A DNA stretch of 64,000 nucleotides from Thermoflexus sp. (GTDB lineage Bacteria > Chloroflexota > Anaerolineae > Thermoflexales > Thermoflexaceae), in contig NZ_DAOUCJ010000029.1 in NCBI RefSeq assembly GCF_034432235.1, positions 1 through 64,000 of the forward strand, written 5' to 3'. A program made the position numbers and the translations under genes. Numbering within the stretch: position 1 is the first letter of the stretch; the number at the start of each line of letters is the position of its first letter. Under the pieces are notes generated by a model. It was not told the origin of the DNA. It saw only the letters and a program-made list of their open reading frames with translations, and did not search any database. Below are positions 8,265 through 17,171 of the stretch, one piece after another.

Positions 8265-9344
8265 TTACGCCTCAGTGTCCATCACGATCTTCCGACGATA
8301 GCGAGCATAGGTGGCGTAATCGATCACCACGCGGCGGGCAATATAATCCCGGGTTCGAGGCGCTCGATCCCGCCGCTCCAGGATGGCTTCCGTCACCACC
8401 AGGGAGAAGGCGTCGGATCCGGCGCCGGAGCCGAAGGACACGGCCAGGATCCGATCACCCGGCTGTGCCTCGTCCAGGATAGCGGTCAGCCCGATCAGAC
8501 ATGATCCCGCATAAGTATTGCCGATCTCGTCCACCAGGAGACCGGTCCGGATCTGCTCCAGCTGGAACCCGAGCATCTTCGCGGCCTTCTGAGGGAATTT
8601 CACGTTCGGCTGGTGAAACACCGCATACGTGTAATCCTCCGGCCGGGCTCCCAGCGCTTCCATCAGCTGGCGGGCGGCTTCCACGATATGGTGGAAGTAG
8701 GCGGGCTCCCCGGTGAAACGGCCGCCGTGCTCCGGATACCGGGCGTGGGCCCGGCGCCAGAAATCCGGGGTATCGGTGACATAGGAGAGCGATCCCTCCA
8801 GGATCGCCAGGCTCTCCTCTGCTGGGCCGATGATGAAGGCGGCCCCGCCCGCCCCGGCCGTGTATTCCAGGGCATCGCCCGGCCGGCCCTGGGCCGTGTC
8901 GGTCCCGATGGCCATCGCGTAATCGGCCATCCCTGAGCCCACAAAGCCGATGGCGGCCTGCATGGCCTCCGTGCCCGCTTTGCATGCGAATTCCCAATCC
9001 CCAGCCTGAACGTAGGGGGTGGCTCCAATGGCCTCAGCGACGAGAGTGCCGCTGGGTTTGACCGCGTAGGGATGCGATTCGCTGCCCACCCAGACTGCCC
9101 GCAGGCGATGCGCCGCAATCCCTGCCCGGGCCAGGGCGTTCCGGGCCGCCTCGATGGACATCGTCACCACATCCTCATCGGGCCCCGGCACAGCCTTCTC
9201 CCGCACCGGTGGGGGCTCCGCCCCGCCGGTCCACAGGCGGGAGATCTCAGCGCCCGGAAGGCGGTAGCGAGGGACGTAAGCCCCATAGCCCACGATGCCA
9301 ACTGAGCGGGACGGCTTCAGGATCCGATGGCCGTTCTCATGCAT
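8265..9344 (-). CDS. Hydroxymethylglutaryl-CoA synthase, archaeal type
   Basis: A 359-residue enzyme of the thiolase superfamily that joins acetyl-CoA and acetoacetyl-CoA to give HMG-CoA. The acyl-carrying Cys121 sits in DWEFACKAGTEAM, the archaeal-type context. A glutamate lies in VGSESHPYAVKPSG (about residue 89), and a histidine in AVFHQPNVKFPQKAA (about 244). Its length equals archaeal rather than Firmicutes or eukaryotic enzymes. GGAGGG lies four bases before the ATG at 9344. It is directly upstream of the thiolase and DUF35 genes. Confidence 0.9.
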   Translation of the reverse strand: MHENGHRILKPSRSVGIVGYGAYVPRYRLPGAEISRLWTGGAEPPPVREKAVPGPDEDVVTMSIEAARNALARAGIAAHRLRAVWVGSESHPYAVKPSGTLVAEAIGATPYVQAGDWEFACKAGTEAMQAAIGFVGSGMADYAMAIGTDTAQGRPGDALEYTAGAGGAAFIIGPAEESLAILEGSLSYVTDTPDFWRRAHARYPEHGGRFTGEPAYFHHIVEAARQLMEALGARPEDYTYAVFHQPNVKFPQKAAKMLGFQLEQIRTGLLVDEIGNTYAGSCLIGLTAILDEAQPGDRILAVSFGSGAGSDAFSLVVTEAILERRDRAPRTRDYIARRVVIDYATYARYRRKIVMDTEA

Positions 9345-9519
9345 TGGAACCCTCCGATCGATCGGTCAAGGTGTCTGTATCAGGCTTGCGCGGTTGAGCT
9401 GGAACCCGGTAGGCCAGGTGGCTTCTCCTCAGCTCTTCCTCCTTCACGCCAGAGGCCCCGAAGGGCCGCTCGCGAATGGGCGCCTTCCAGGGCGGGCCTG
9501 GGATCTGCCATTCCCATGC

Positions 9520-10221
9520 TTATGACCACCCCATCGCCCGACGCAGCTGGTGAAGATGAAGCACGTGGTCCCGCTCATGCCATGCGGCCCGGCGCAATAC
9601 TTTGCGTGGAGACCAGAACTCTCCATCCACGCCCACGACGATCGATTGCCCGATCCAATCTTGAAGGGCCTGTTCCAGGGCGTGGCGAACCTGTTCCAGA
9701 TGCGCCCAGATCTCCACGGGTGGATCTTTGAGATCCCGCCCCAGTCGACTGAGATACCAGTTCTCCCCGTGAGCCACATGGCGCAGCACCCCGCGCATAG
9801 ACCACCGCTGGCCCGGCAGCACCGCGTCCAGAACCGGGTCCGGCAGGCCCTCCACCGCCGCCCGGAGATCCGCCCGGGAGGCAGCGAGGACCTGAAGGCC
9901 GAACTCCACCTCTTCCTCCGTCAGTGGCCGCCAGTCGTCCAGAAACCACGCGTTCACCTCCCGGGAGCCGCCTCGCTCGAAGCGTTCGTTGATCGTGTAG
10001 ACCTCGAAGATCTCCACCACCCGGAAATCCTCCGGAACCCCAGGCCCTGCGGCGGGGATCCCATGAGCGCCCAGCCAGGCGAAATAATCCCGGATCGCCT
10101 CCGGGATCCGCTCCAGGGTTTCCCGCTCGGTGTGCCCGAAGGCGAAGCATCCCGGGTAATCGAGAACCCAGGCGATATGGCCTCTTTCCGCGCCGCGTTC
10201 CAGTCCGATCCGGTAGGTCAT
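9520..10221 (-). CDS. HicB-like domain fused to a DinB-like metal-binding domain
   Basis: A 233-residue protein. Residues 1-65 resemble the HicB/UPF0150 fold (WVLDYPGCFAFGHTERETLERIPEAI). Residues 95-230 resemble DinB/YfiT four-helix bundles, with histidines in RHVAHGENW and AAWHERDHVLHLHQL that suit a metal site. DinB-like enzymes often act in thiol transfer or are uncharacterised. It overlaps the HMG-CoA reductase stop by four bases (10218-10221), which implies translational coupling. A role in the mevalonate operon is not evident from the sequence. Confidence 0.75.
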   Translation of the reverse strand: MTYRIGLERGAERGHIAWVLDYPGCFAFGHTERETLERIPEAIRDYFAWLGAHGIPAAGPGVPEDFRVVEIFEVYTINERFERGGSREVNAWFLDDWRPLTEEEVEFGLQVLAASRADLRAAVEGLPDPVLDAVLPGQRWSMRGVLRHVAHGENWYLSRLGRDLKDPPVEIWAHLEQVRHALEQALQDWIGQSIVVGVDGEFWSPRKVLRRAAWHERDHVLHLHQLRRAMGWS

Positions 10222-11513
10222 CCAGGGGCTCCCCCCCGAAGCTCTTGCAGAAGCTCCCGGGCCCGGGCCAGGCGGATGTTGCGCTCCATGACGAGCCGTT
10301 CGGCGATCCGATCGATCTCCTCGCCAGCGGCCCCGGCGGCCATGGCGATCTGACGGGCGTGCAATTCCATATGCCCGCGCTGGATCCCCTCGGTGGCCAG
10401 GGCCCGCAGGGCGGCCAGGTTCTGGGCCAGGCCCACGGCGGCCATGATCTCCGCCAGCTCCCGCGCGGACGAAACGCCCAGGATCTTGAGGGCCACCCGG
10501 GCCAGGGGATGGGCCTGGGTGGCTCCCCCCACGATCCCCACCGCCAGGGGCAGCTCAATCCGTCCATACAGAGCCCCCCCTTCGTCCCGACACCATCGGG
10601 TGAGCGGCCGATACCGGCCATCCCGTGCGGCATAGGCGTGGGCGCCCGCCTCAATCGCCCGCCAGTCGTTGCCGGTAGCCAGGGCCACCGCATCGATGCC
10701 GTTCATGATCCCTTTGTTATGCGTGGCCGCCCGATAGGGGTCCACTTCGGCCAGCGCCTGCGCCTCCAGAATCCCCTGGATCACGAGATCCCCCGGGAAG
10801 TCCGGCGTCTCCAGAGCTTCCGGGGGGATCCGGACCTCCGCCCAGGCCCGCCGGCGGTCCGCTAAATTCGAAAGGATTCGCAGGACCACCCGCCCTCCCG
10901 TGATCTGGGCGATCCGAGGGGCCACCGCCTCGCAGACGGTGTTCACGGCATTGGCCCCCATCGCGTCCCGGACATCATAGAACAGGTGCACAACGAGCAT
11001 CGGCCCGACAGGCGTGTTCGGGAATGGGATGACCTCCAGCCCCCGGAACCCTCCGCCCCGGGCGACGATGGAGGGCGTGGCAGCCTCAGCCGCCGTTCGG
11101 ATCGTCTCGATCTGTTCCTCGATCGCCCGGGCCGCTGTGGAAAGATCGGGGAGATCCATAATCTGGATCTGCCCGCGCATAATAGGCTCATCGCTGCCCG
11201 CGAGGAATCCCCCACCGGCCCGAGCCAGGCGGGCGGCATGGGAGAGCGCCGCCACCACCGAGGGCTCCTCAATCACCATCGGGATCAGGACCTCCCGGCC
11301 ATTGATCAGGAAGTTCACCGCCACCGCAAAGGGCAGCGCGAACCGGCCGATCACATTTTCCACCAGATGGTCCGCCTCTTCTAATGTTAGACCGCCATTG
11401 ATCAACAAAGCCTGCTCCTCGGGGGTCAGACCGGCCTGTTCGGCGACCCAGCGGGCGCGCGCTTCCAGCGGCAATCGATAGAAGCCCGGGTAACGAGAAG
11501 TGCGGCTGGACAT
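10218..11513 (-). CDS. mvaA: Class II hydroxymethylglutaryl-CoA reductase
   Basis: A 431-residue soluble reductase that interconverts HMG-CoA and mevalonate. It is closely similar throughout to the Pseudomonas mevalonii class II enzyme. ENVIGRF (52-58), catalytic Glu83 (IEEPS), DAMGAN, Lys of THNKGIMNG (about 267), Asp of GNDWR (about 283) and the flap His of GHMELHARQ (about 381) are all present. The residue aligned with the NAD-selecting Asp146 of P. mevalonii is Thr here, so cofactor preference may differ. The ATG at 11513 is used; the GTG just upstream has no better SD. No clear SD is present, and a leaderless transcript is possible. It is first in the operon. Confidence 0.92.
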   Translation of the reverse strand: MSSRTSRYPGFYRLPLEARARWVAEQAGLTPEEQALLINGGLTLEEADHLVENVIGRFALPFAVAVNFLINGREVLIPMVIEEPSVVAALSHAARLARAGGGFLAGSDEPIMRGQIQIMDLPDLSTAARAIEEQIETIRTAAEAATPSIVARGGGFRGLEVIPFPNTPVGPMLVVHLFYDVRDAMGANAVNTVCEAVAPRIAQITGGRVVLRILSNLADRRRAWAEVRIPPEALETPDFPGDLVIQGILEAQALAEVDPYRAATHNKGIMNGIDAVALATGNDWRAIEAGAHAYAARDGRYRPLTRWCRDEGGALYGRIELPLAVGIVGGATQAHPLARVALKILGVSSARELAEIMAAVGLAQNLAALRALATEGIQRGHMELHARQIAMAAGAAGEEIDRIAERLVMERNIRLARARELLQELRGGAPG

Positions 11514-11523
11514 CACATAAAAA

Positions 11524-11547
11524 ATTATGGAGGGGATTTGCTGTCAA
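11524..11547 (-). promoter_or_regulatory. Possible promoter of the mevalonate operon
   Basis: On the minus strand a perfect TTGACA (11542-11547) is followed by an A/T-rich stretch containing CATAAT (11524-11529). The ATG begins ten bases further on. The hexamer spacing is too short (12) for a classical pair. Either a T-rich -10 nearer the start is used, or the transcript is nearly leaderless. The 235 bases up to the next gene hold nothing else recognisable. Confidence 0.3.
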
Positions 11548-11751
11548 AATCTATCAACGATCTATCCCGGGTTACAACATGGGGAATATGGGGGTGGCGT
11601 CGCCTCTTTCACAGCCTTCGAAACGCCGATCTCGGAGATCCGGTGGGCGGCTCCTCCGGGGCAGTAGGAGGAATCAAAGAGCTAACGAATAGCTAACAAA
11701 TTGGGAGTTGGGAAGGCCTTCGAGGCCCCCTGTTGCAACCGGGCGAGATCT

Positions 11752-13452
11752 CTATGGTCCCTCTACCAGGAAGAGAGGGATCCCTCCCACGGCGGCTTCC
11801 CCTTGCTTTTGCCGGGCCGGATTACAAAGGGTGGGCGTGTTGTAATTGGTCGCAGGTGGTAAGGAGAAGGTATAAATGCCGTTCGCGGGACGCACTCCGG
11901 TCGCCGCTCCGGTGCGGACGTCGTAGATGATCCCCTGGGGCGCGATGGCGGTCACCGTGATTGTCGCTGGGACATTCAGGCGGGTCCAGGCCAGCAGCAC
12001 CCGTGCTCCGTCCGGCCGCTGGAAGGCGAACCACTCCACCTGCCCGGTGCACGCGTTCCAGTCGGTCTGGCCGTTCGTGGTGCGCAGACGCCAGAGGGGC
12101 GTAGCCCCGCGCAGATGGGTGGCGACCAGCTGGTAGGCGGCCGCCGCCGGGCGCGCCCCCGCATCTGAGGGATAGCAGGGGGCCGGGTCCGGGTTCCGGT
12201 AAAGGCCGAAGGCATCATGAGAATCCGGACCGTTCCCGCAATCATCGTGAAGCATGAAGTGGAAGATCACCCGGGCCCCCAGCCAGATGGCGTAAGCTGC
12301 ACTCTGCACCACATAGGCCGCCTGCTCTTCACGGGTCCCCCGGTAGCCGCTGTTCGGATCCCATGTCGGCCCAGGGTAATCGTCCCACACCGGCAGGCCG
12401 CTCTCGTTCACCCAGAGCTCCTTCGTGAGCCCGAAGGATCGCAGGGTTCCCTTCACCTGATTCAGGTAGCGGAACGTCTGCCAGGCGTAGCTGTAGCTGT
12501 GGATCGGGAGGACATCGAAATACCAGCCGAAGGCGTCCCGCAGATCGGGGTCGGGATCGTTCTGGAGCGTGCTCAGAACTTCCTGCAGCCACCCGGGCTT
12601 CTCGAAGATGGCCAGCCCGCCGAACAGGATGCGGGCCTGGGGATCCGCCTGGCGCGCGGCGATGGCGGCTACCTTCAGCAGGCGGGCGTAATCCGCCGCG
12701 CTCCCACTCCAGAAGGACGAGAGGTCGGGTTCGTTCCAGATCTCCCAGGCGCGGACCCCGCGTCCGACTGGCCATCCGGGCACCTCGCGGCTGGCTGCCC
12801 CGCCCGGTCGGTAGCGGGCGACCGCCTGATAGACGAAGGCGGCCCATCGGTTCGCCGGGTTGATGGTTTTGCCCGGGCCGGGGCGATCGGTCCCATCGGC
12901 GAAGATGGGCGCGTAGAGGCCGGCCGGGGGATTCGCCGCAGCGATATGGATCGGCGCGTCCGGGGTGATCGCCCCAGACGGCCGGCGGAGGATCGACCCG
13001 CCGATAGGCGGTTGGGCGGAGGGGCCTCCGGCGGCGTAGAAGCCCGGAGTGCCCATCAGGATCAGGGAGACCTCGAAGCCCTGGGCGAGGGCATCCCGAA
13101 GGGTCTGATCCCCATGGGCCCACTGATAGACTCCGGGGGACGTCTCCACGCCGCTCCAGTAGAGGGGCCAGCGGTCCCAGCGGGCGCCCAGCCGCCGCGC
13201 CCGATCGAAGCGAGCCGGGTCGGCTGGCTGCTCCGCCGACGTGATGAAGACGAGTCCGAAATCCACCCCAGGAGCAGCCTGCGGCTCCTGACGGGCGACG
13301 AGGGGCAGATAGACGCGGAATGGGGAGGATAAGGCGCTTTCCTCCCGGCTCCGAGCCAGCGGCCGGGGAAGGGCTTCCGGGATCGACCCGGTCCAGGCGT
13401 TGCTCCCCAGCAGCACGAGGATCATGGCCCATACGCCACGGCGCGTTCCCAC
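11752..13452 (-). CDS. Secreted clan-A glycoside hydrolase-like protein with YLPLV motif
   Basis: A 566-residue protein with an N-terminal signal segment (VWAMILVLLGSNAWTG). Next comes the peptide FRVYLPLVAR (45-54), shared with three other secreted proteins in the window, and then a (beta/alpha)8-type domain. The acid/base glutamate is in WEIWNEPDL and the likely nucleophile in LWVNESGLPVW, the spacing expected of clan GH-A enzymes such as GH39/GH5. Substrate is unknown. It starts at GTG 13452, supported by GGAGGG seven bases upstream. It faces a GT4 gene across a 343-base divergent region. Confidence 0.75.
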   Translation of the reverse strand: MGTRRGVWAMILVLLGSNAWTGSIPEALPRPLARSREESALSSPFRVYLPLVARQEPQAAPGVDFGLVFITSAEQPADPARFDRARRLGARWDRWPLYWSGVETSPGVYQWAHGDQTLRDALAQGFEVSLILMGTPGFYAAGGPSAQPPIGGSILRRPSGAITPDAPIHIAAANPPAGLYAPIFADGTDRPGPGKTINPANRWAAFVYQAVARYRPGGAASREVPGWPVGRGVRAWEIWNEPDLSSFWSGSAADYARLLKVAAIAARQADPQARILFGGLAIFEKPGWLQEVLSTLQNDPDPDLRDAFGWYFDVLPIHSYSYAWQTFRYLNQVKGTLRSFGLTKELWVNESGLPVWDDYPGPTWDPNSGYRGTREEQAAYVVQSAAYAIWLGARVIFHFMLHDDCGNGPDSHDAFGLYRNPDPAPCYPSDAGARPAAAAYQLVATHLRGATPLWRLRTTNGQTDWNACTGQVEWFAFQRPDGARVLLAWTRLNVPATITVTAIAPQGIIYDVRTGAATGVRPANGIYTFSLPPATNYNTPTLCNPARQKQGEAAVGGIPLFLVEGP

Positions 13453-13624
13453 AGCTTTCCCTCCACGGTCGGGCGGGAACCGGTTCGCGCTGGAGCAGGC
13501 TCGAGGCGAGCCCCGGTTGCCTGCTGCTGCCTCATGGAACGGGACTTCGGGCGAAGGCCGGATCGCACAGCTATACGGTGCGGAGAAGAGGCATGTTGCC
13601 CCTCTGGAAAATCTTTGGCTTCTC

Positions 13625-13653
13625 TTGCCCCAGGGCTTTCAGGCCATCATAAT
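13625..13653 (+). promoter_or_regulatory. Possible promoter for the second GT4 gene
   Basis: TTGCCC (13625-13630), a 17-base spacer and CATAAT (13648-13653), pointing to the gene at 13796 with a leader of about 135 bases. The rest of the 343-base gap between 13453 and 13795 shows no gene. Confidence 0.4.
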
Positions 13654-13795
13654 CGGAAAACACCGGCCCGCCAAATCGGATCCGCCGGAGCCTCCAACCG
13701 GGCCGGGTCGTAAGGATGGGTTCATGGAAGATCTCTGGGGGATCGGACAGGCCGCATCGGTTCGGGATCCGACCCAATGAGCCTGGAGGCTCGGG

Positions 13796-15058
13796 ATGCG
13801 CTCCGATGAGCGGGCGAAGCCCCGTGTGGCGCTGATCCACTATACGGCCCCTCCGGTGATCGGAGGGGTGGAGGCCGTGCTCGCCCGCCAGGCCCGCATC
13901 CTGGCGGCCGCCGGCTACCCGGTTCGGATCATCGCTGGCGTGGTCGATTCGAGCATGCCCGGGGTAGAGACGACGGCGATCCCGCCGATGTATGGCGGAT
14001 CGCCGGAGATCGCCCCGCTCCAGGCGGTGTTGCGGGAGGGCCGTCTTCCCGAAGAATTCCCTCGGTGGCGAGAGCGGTTGCGCCGTGGTCTGGCGGAGGC
14101 CCTGCGCGGGGTGGATGTCATTATCCTCCACAATGTTTGCACTATGGACAAGAACCTTATCCTCTCCGCCGCTCTCTACGATCTCGTGACCGCGGAGCCC
14201 CGGCGCTGGATCGGATGGCACCACGATGCGGTGATCCTGCGATCGGCGACGCCTCGCTTCCGGGGGGAGCCGTGGGATCTGGTCTTCCGGCCATGGCCGG
14301 TGATCCACGTAACGGTTTCCGAGGCCCGCCGCCAGGCCCTGGCCGCTGCCTGGAGGATCCCGACCGCGGAGATCCACGTGATCCCGAACGGGGTGGACCC
14401 CGGGGAGTTCTTCCGCTGGGGTGATCTCACGCGCTCCATCGTGGAGGCCCTGGGCCTGATGGATGCCGATGCCATCCTTCTGACGCCGGTCCGCATCACC
14501 CGTCGCAAGCGGCTGGAGGACGCCCTGGCGGTCCTTCGCCATCTGCGGGAGCGAACCGGATGGGATGCCCGGCTCCTCGTGACGGGTCCTCCGGGCGCCC
14601 ACACGCCGGCCAACCGGGCCTATCTGGAGGAGCTGCGCGCCCGGCGGGCCGCATGGGGGCTGGAGGGAGCGGCGCATTTTCTGCATGAACATCTAAGGAA
14701 AGGCCTGCCGGAGGAAGCCGTAGCGGATCTCTATATGCTGGTGGACGCGGTGCTGCTCACCAGCGAGGAGGAAGGGTTCGGGCTGCCCGTGCTGGAGGCC
14801 GGGCTGGCCCGCCTGCCGGTGTTCGCCCGCGAGCTTCCAGCCCTGCGGGAGCTGGGGGGAGAGGATGTGTTCCTCTTCCCTGAGGGAAGCGGCCCGGAGG
14901 CGCTCGCAGCAGCCATCGCCCGCTTTCTGGAAACCGATCCGGTGGCCCGGCTGCGTCGACGGGTGCGCCAGCAGTTCAACGCCGCCCGCCTGATCCAGGA
15001 GCGCCTGATCCCGCTGCTGGAGGAAGCCCCCACGATGGGTCGGAGGCCATCATTATGA
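13796..15058 (+). CDS. GT4-family glycosyltransferase
   Basis: A 420-residue GT-B glycosyltransferase. The N-terminal glycine loop is PPVIGGVEAVLARQARIL. The C-terminal donor-binding domain has VRITRRKRLEDAL and the EX7E motif in SEEEGFGLPVLEAG near residue 325. It probably transfers a sugar from an NDP-sugar donor to a lipid or glycan acceptor. GGAGG six bases before the ATG at 13796 supports the start. It is followed after 24 bases by a coiled-coil gene of unrelated type. Confidence 0.9.
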   Translation: MRSDERAKPRVALIHYTAPPVIGGVEAVLARQARILAAAGYPVRIIAGVVDSSMPGVETTAIPPMYGGSPEIAPLQAVLREGRLPEEFPRWRERLRRGLAEALRGVDVIILHNVCTMDKNLILSAALYDLVTAEPRRWIGWHHDAVILRSATPRFRGEPWDLVFRPWPVIHVTVSEARRQALAAAWRIPTAEIHVIPNGVDPGEFFRWGDLTRSIVEALGLMDADAILLTPVRITRRKRLEDALAVLRHLRERTGWDARLLVTGPPGAHTPANRAYLEELRARRAAWGLEGAAHFLHEHLRKGLPEEAVADLYMLVDAVLLTSEEEGFGLPVLEAGLARLPVFARELPALRELGGEDVFLFPEGSGPEALAAAIARFLETDPVARLRRRVRQQFNAARLIQERLIPLLEEAPTMGRRPSL

Positions 15059-15082
15059 TAGAATCAGGTGGGGAGGTTCCGG

Positions 15083-16261
15083 ATGGGGTTCACGGTGCGG
15101 GATTTCAACGATCTGATCCGCCTGCTGGATCGGCACCCGGAGTGGGTGGAGGCGTTGCGCCAGCGCCTGCTCACGCAGGAGCTGCTCACCTCCCCCCGGA
15201 CCCTGCGCCGGGTGTCCACGCGGGTGGGTCGGGTGGAGCGGGCGGTGGAGGATCTGAAGGCGACGGTGCAGGATCTGGCGCAGTCGGTGCAGGATCTGAC
15301 CCAATCGGTGGCCGCCCTCCTCCAGGCCCAGCAACAGCGCGATGAAGCCTTCGCCGCCTTCCGGGCGGAGGTCGACGGCCGCTTTGCCGGGCTGGCGGAA
15401 GCTCAACGGCGACATTATGAGGAATTCGCTGCCTTCCGGGTGGAAGTGGATCGCCGCTTTGCGGAGCTGGCGGAGGCCCAGCGGCGCACCGAGGAGAGCC
15501 TCCACCGCCTGGCTGAATCTTTCACCGCCCATCGCCAGGAGTTCCTGGAATACCGTGCGGAGACCGATCGCCGTTTCGCGGAGCTGGCGGAGGCGCAGCG
15601 GCGCACCGAGGAATCCCTCGCTGCCCATCGCGCAGAGACGGATCGTCGCTTCGCCGAGCTGGCGGAGGCGCAGCGGCGGCACTATGAGGAATTCGCGGCC
15701 CATCGCCAGGAGTTCCTGGAATACCGGGCGGAGACCGACCGCCGCTTCGCGGAGCTGGCGGAGGCGGTGCGCATCCTCGCCCGGCGGGTGGGGGACCTGG
15801 ATGGGCTGGTGCGGGGCTGGATCCACGAGGACCGCTATCGCACCCGCTCTCGCCGCTACCGCCGCCTGGTGCTGGATCCCCATATTCTCTCCCCGGAGGA
15901 GCGGGAGGCGTTTCTCCGCCAGGCGGAGGCGGCGGGCCGGCTCACCCCAGAGGAGGCGGCCGAGCTGGAGGAAGCGGACGTTCTGGTGCGGGGCCGCTCC
16001 CGGGCGACGGGGGGCGAGGTCTTCCTGGTGGTGGAGGTTTCGGCGACGGTGGATACGGACGATGTGGAGCGGGCGGTGGAGCGGGCGGAGATCCTGCGGC
16101 GGGCGGAGCCGGGGGCGGAGGTGATTCCGGTGGTGGCGGGTCCGGCGATCCATCCGCAGGCGATCCAGGCCGCCCGGGCGCTGGGGGTGTGGTGGCTCAC
16201 CGACAGCCGCCCCTACGCCCCGAAGGAGCTCCCTCCAGGACAGGACCCCTTATCCTCCTGA
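15083..16261 (+). CDS. Repeat-rich coiled-coil protein with PD-(D/E)XK-like C-terminus
   Basis: A 392-residue protein. Residues about 95-235 are a long coiled coil built from five copies of the unit ExDRRFAELAEAQRR, encoded by near-identical DNA between about 15364 and 15780. The C-terminal 150 residues contain ADVLVRGR, then EVFLVVEVSATVDTDDVERA, a D...(V)E-V pattern reminiscent of PD-(D/E)XK nuclease-fold proteins (DUF3782-like) common in Cyanobacteria and Chloroflexi. Activity is unproven. GGGGAGG at 15069-15075 points to the ATG at 15083 rather than a GTG at 15068. Confidence 0.7.
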   Translation: MGFTVRDFNDLIRLLDRHPEWVEALRQRLLTQELLTSPRTLRRVSTRVGRVERAVEDLKATVQDLAQSVQDLTQSVAALLQAQQQRDEAFAAFRAEVDGRFAGLAEAQRRHYEEFAAFRVEVDRRFAELAEAQRRTEESLHRLAESFTAHRQEFLEYRAETDRRFAELAEAQRRTEESLAAHRAETDRRFAELAEAQRRHYEEFAAHRQEFLEYRAETDRRFAELAEAVRILARRVGDLDGLVRGWIHEDRYRTRSRRYRRLVLDPHILSPEEREAFLRQAEAAGRLTPEEAAELEEADVLVRGRSRATGGEVFLVVEVSATVDTDDVERAVERAEILRRAEPGAEVIPVVAGPAIHPQAIQAARALGVWWLTDSRPYAPKELPPGQDPLSS

Positions 16262-16358
16262 GGGAGAGGGCTTCACGTTCGTCATGACCTTCTTCCCGGG
16301 CGCATGGGCATGAAGCGCCTGCCCGGGATTCGGGAGCCCCATCGGAGAACTTCCCCGC

Positions 16359-17129
16359 TCACCAGGTATAGAACCCCTTCCCGGTCTTCCGGCCCAGGAG
16401 GCCGGCCCGGACCATCTGGCGGAGCAGGGGGGCGGCCCGATAGGCGCCGTTCCGGTGCTCTGCTTCCAGGGCGTCCAGGATGGCCACCACCAGGTCCAGG
16501 CCGATGAGGTCTCCCCATTCCAGCGGCCCACGTGGATAGTTCGTCCCCAATTTCATGGCCGTGTCGATATCCTCCGGCGAGGCCACCCCGTCCATCACGG
16601 CGAAGGCGGCCTCGTTGATGAGGGCGCAGAGGATCCGCGGGAGCACCATCCCCACGGTATCACGGACTATCTCGATCCGGAACCCGATGCGCTCCAGATA
16701 GGCCCGGGCGGATTTCAGTGCGGCGGAATCGCCCGCAAGCGGGGCCGTCAGTTCCACCGGAGCTTCGCGGGTCAGGGGCGGCAACGCCGCGAACCCCACT
16801 ACCCGGCCTGGTCGCCGGGTCCAGCAGGCCGCCTGAGTCGCCGAGACCGTGAGGCACAGGGAGAGAAGGGGTGCTTCGGGGGAAAGCGCCTCGTCGAGGG
16901 CCGTGATCAGCATCCGTTTCGATTCGAGAGGGAAAGGGAGGACCTCCAGGGCAAGAGCAGCGCTTCGGGCCTCGGCCTGAAGGTTGGGGGGAAGGGCGAT
17001 CGGAGGCTCCCCCTCACAAATCAGGACGGCTACTGGATACCCCTGATCCAGAAACAGCCCGCCGAGGTCCTCTGCAAACGCCGAAGCGCCCACGATCAGG
17101 ATGCGCTCCTTTAGGGGCTGGGTTCCCAT
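16359..17129 (-). CDS. Degenerate 3-hydroxyacyl-CoA dehydrogenase-like protein
   Basis: A 256-residue protein with an intact C-terminal dehydrogenase domain (NYPRGPLEWGDLIGLDLV, then GLLGRKTGKGFYTW at the end). The N-terminal Rossmann half is decayed: the GxGxxG loop reads GASAFA, and the catalytic HFFNP segment is replaced by GFAALPPL, losing the histidine. It is shorter than the 280-residue norm. It follows the canonical dehydrogenase gene by 42 bases and probably arose by duplication. It may be a structural partner, or act on CoA thioesters without redox chemistry. GAGGAGG before the ATG at 17129 supports the start. Confidence 0.75.
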   Translation of the reverse strand: MGTQPLKERILIVGASAFAEDLGGLFLDQGYPVAVLICEGEPPIALPPNLQAEARSAALALEVLPFPLESKRMLITALDEALSPEAPLLSLCLTVSATQAACWTRRPGRVVGFAALPPLTREAPVELTAPLAGDSAALKSARAYLERIGFRIEIVRDTVGMVLPRILCALINEAAFAVMDGVASPEDIDTAMKLGTNYPRGPLEWGDLIGLDLVVAILDALEAEHRNGAYRAAPLLRQMVRAGLLGRKTGKGFYTW

Positions 17130-17171
17130 GGGATCCTCCTCGGGGATCCGGCTGCCAACACGATCGGTGGG

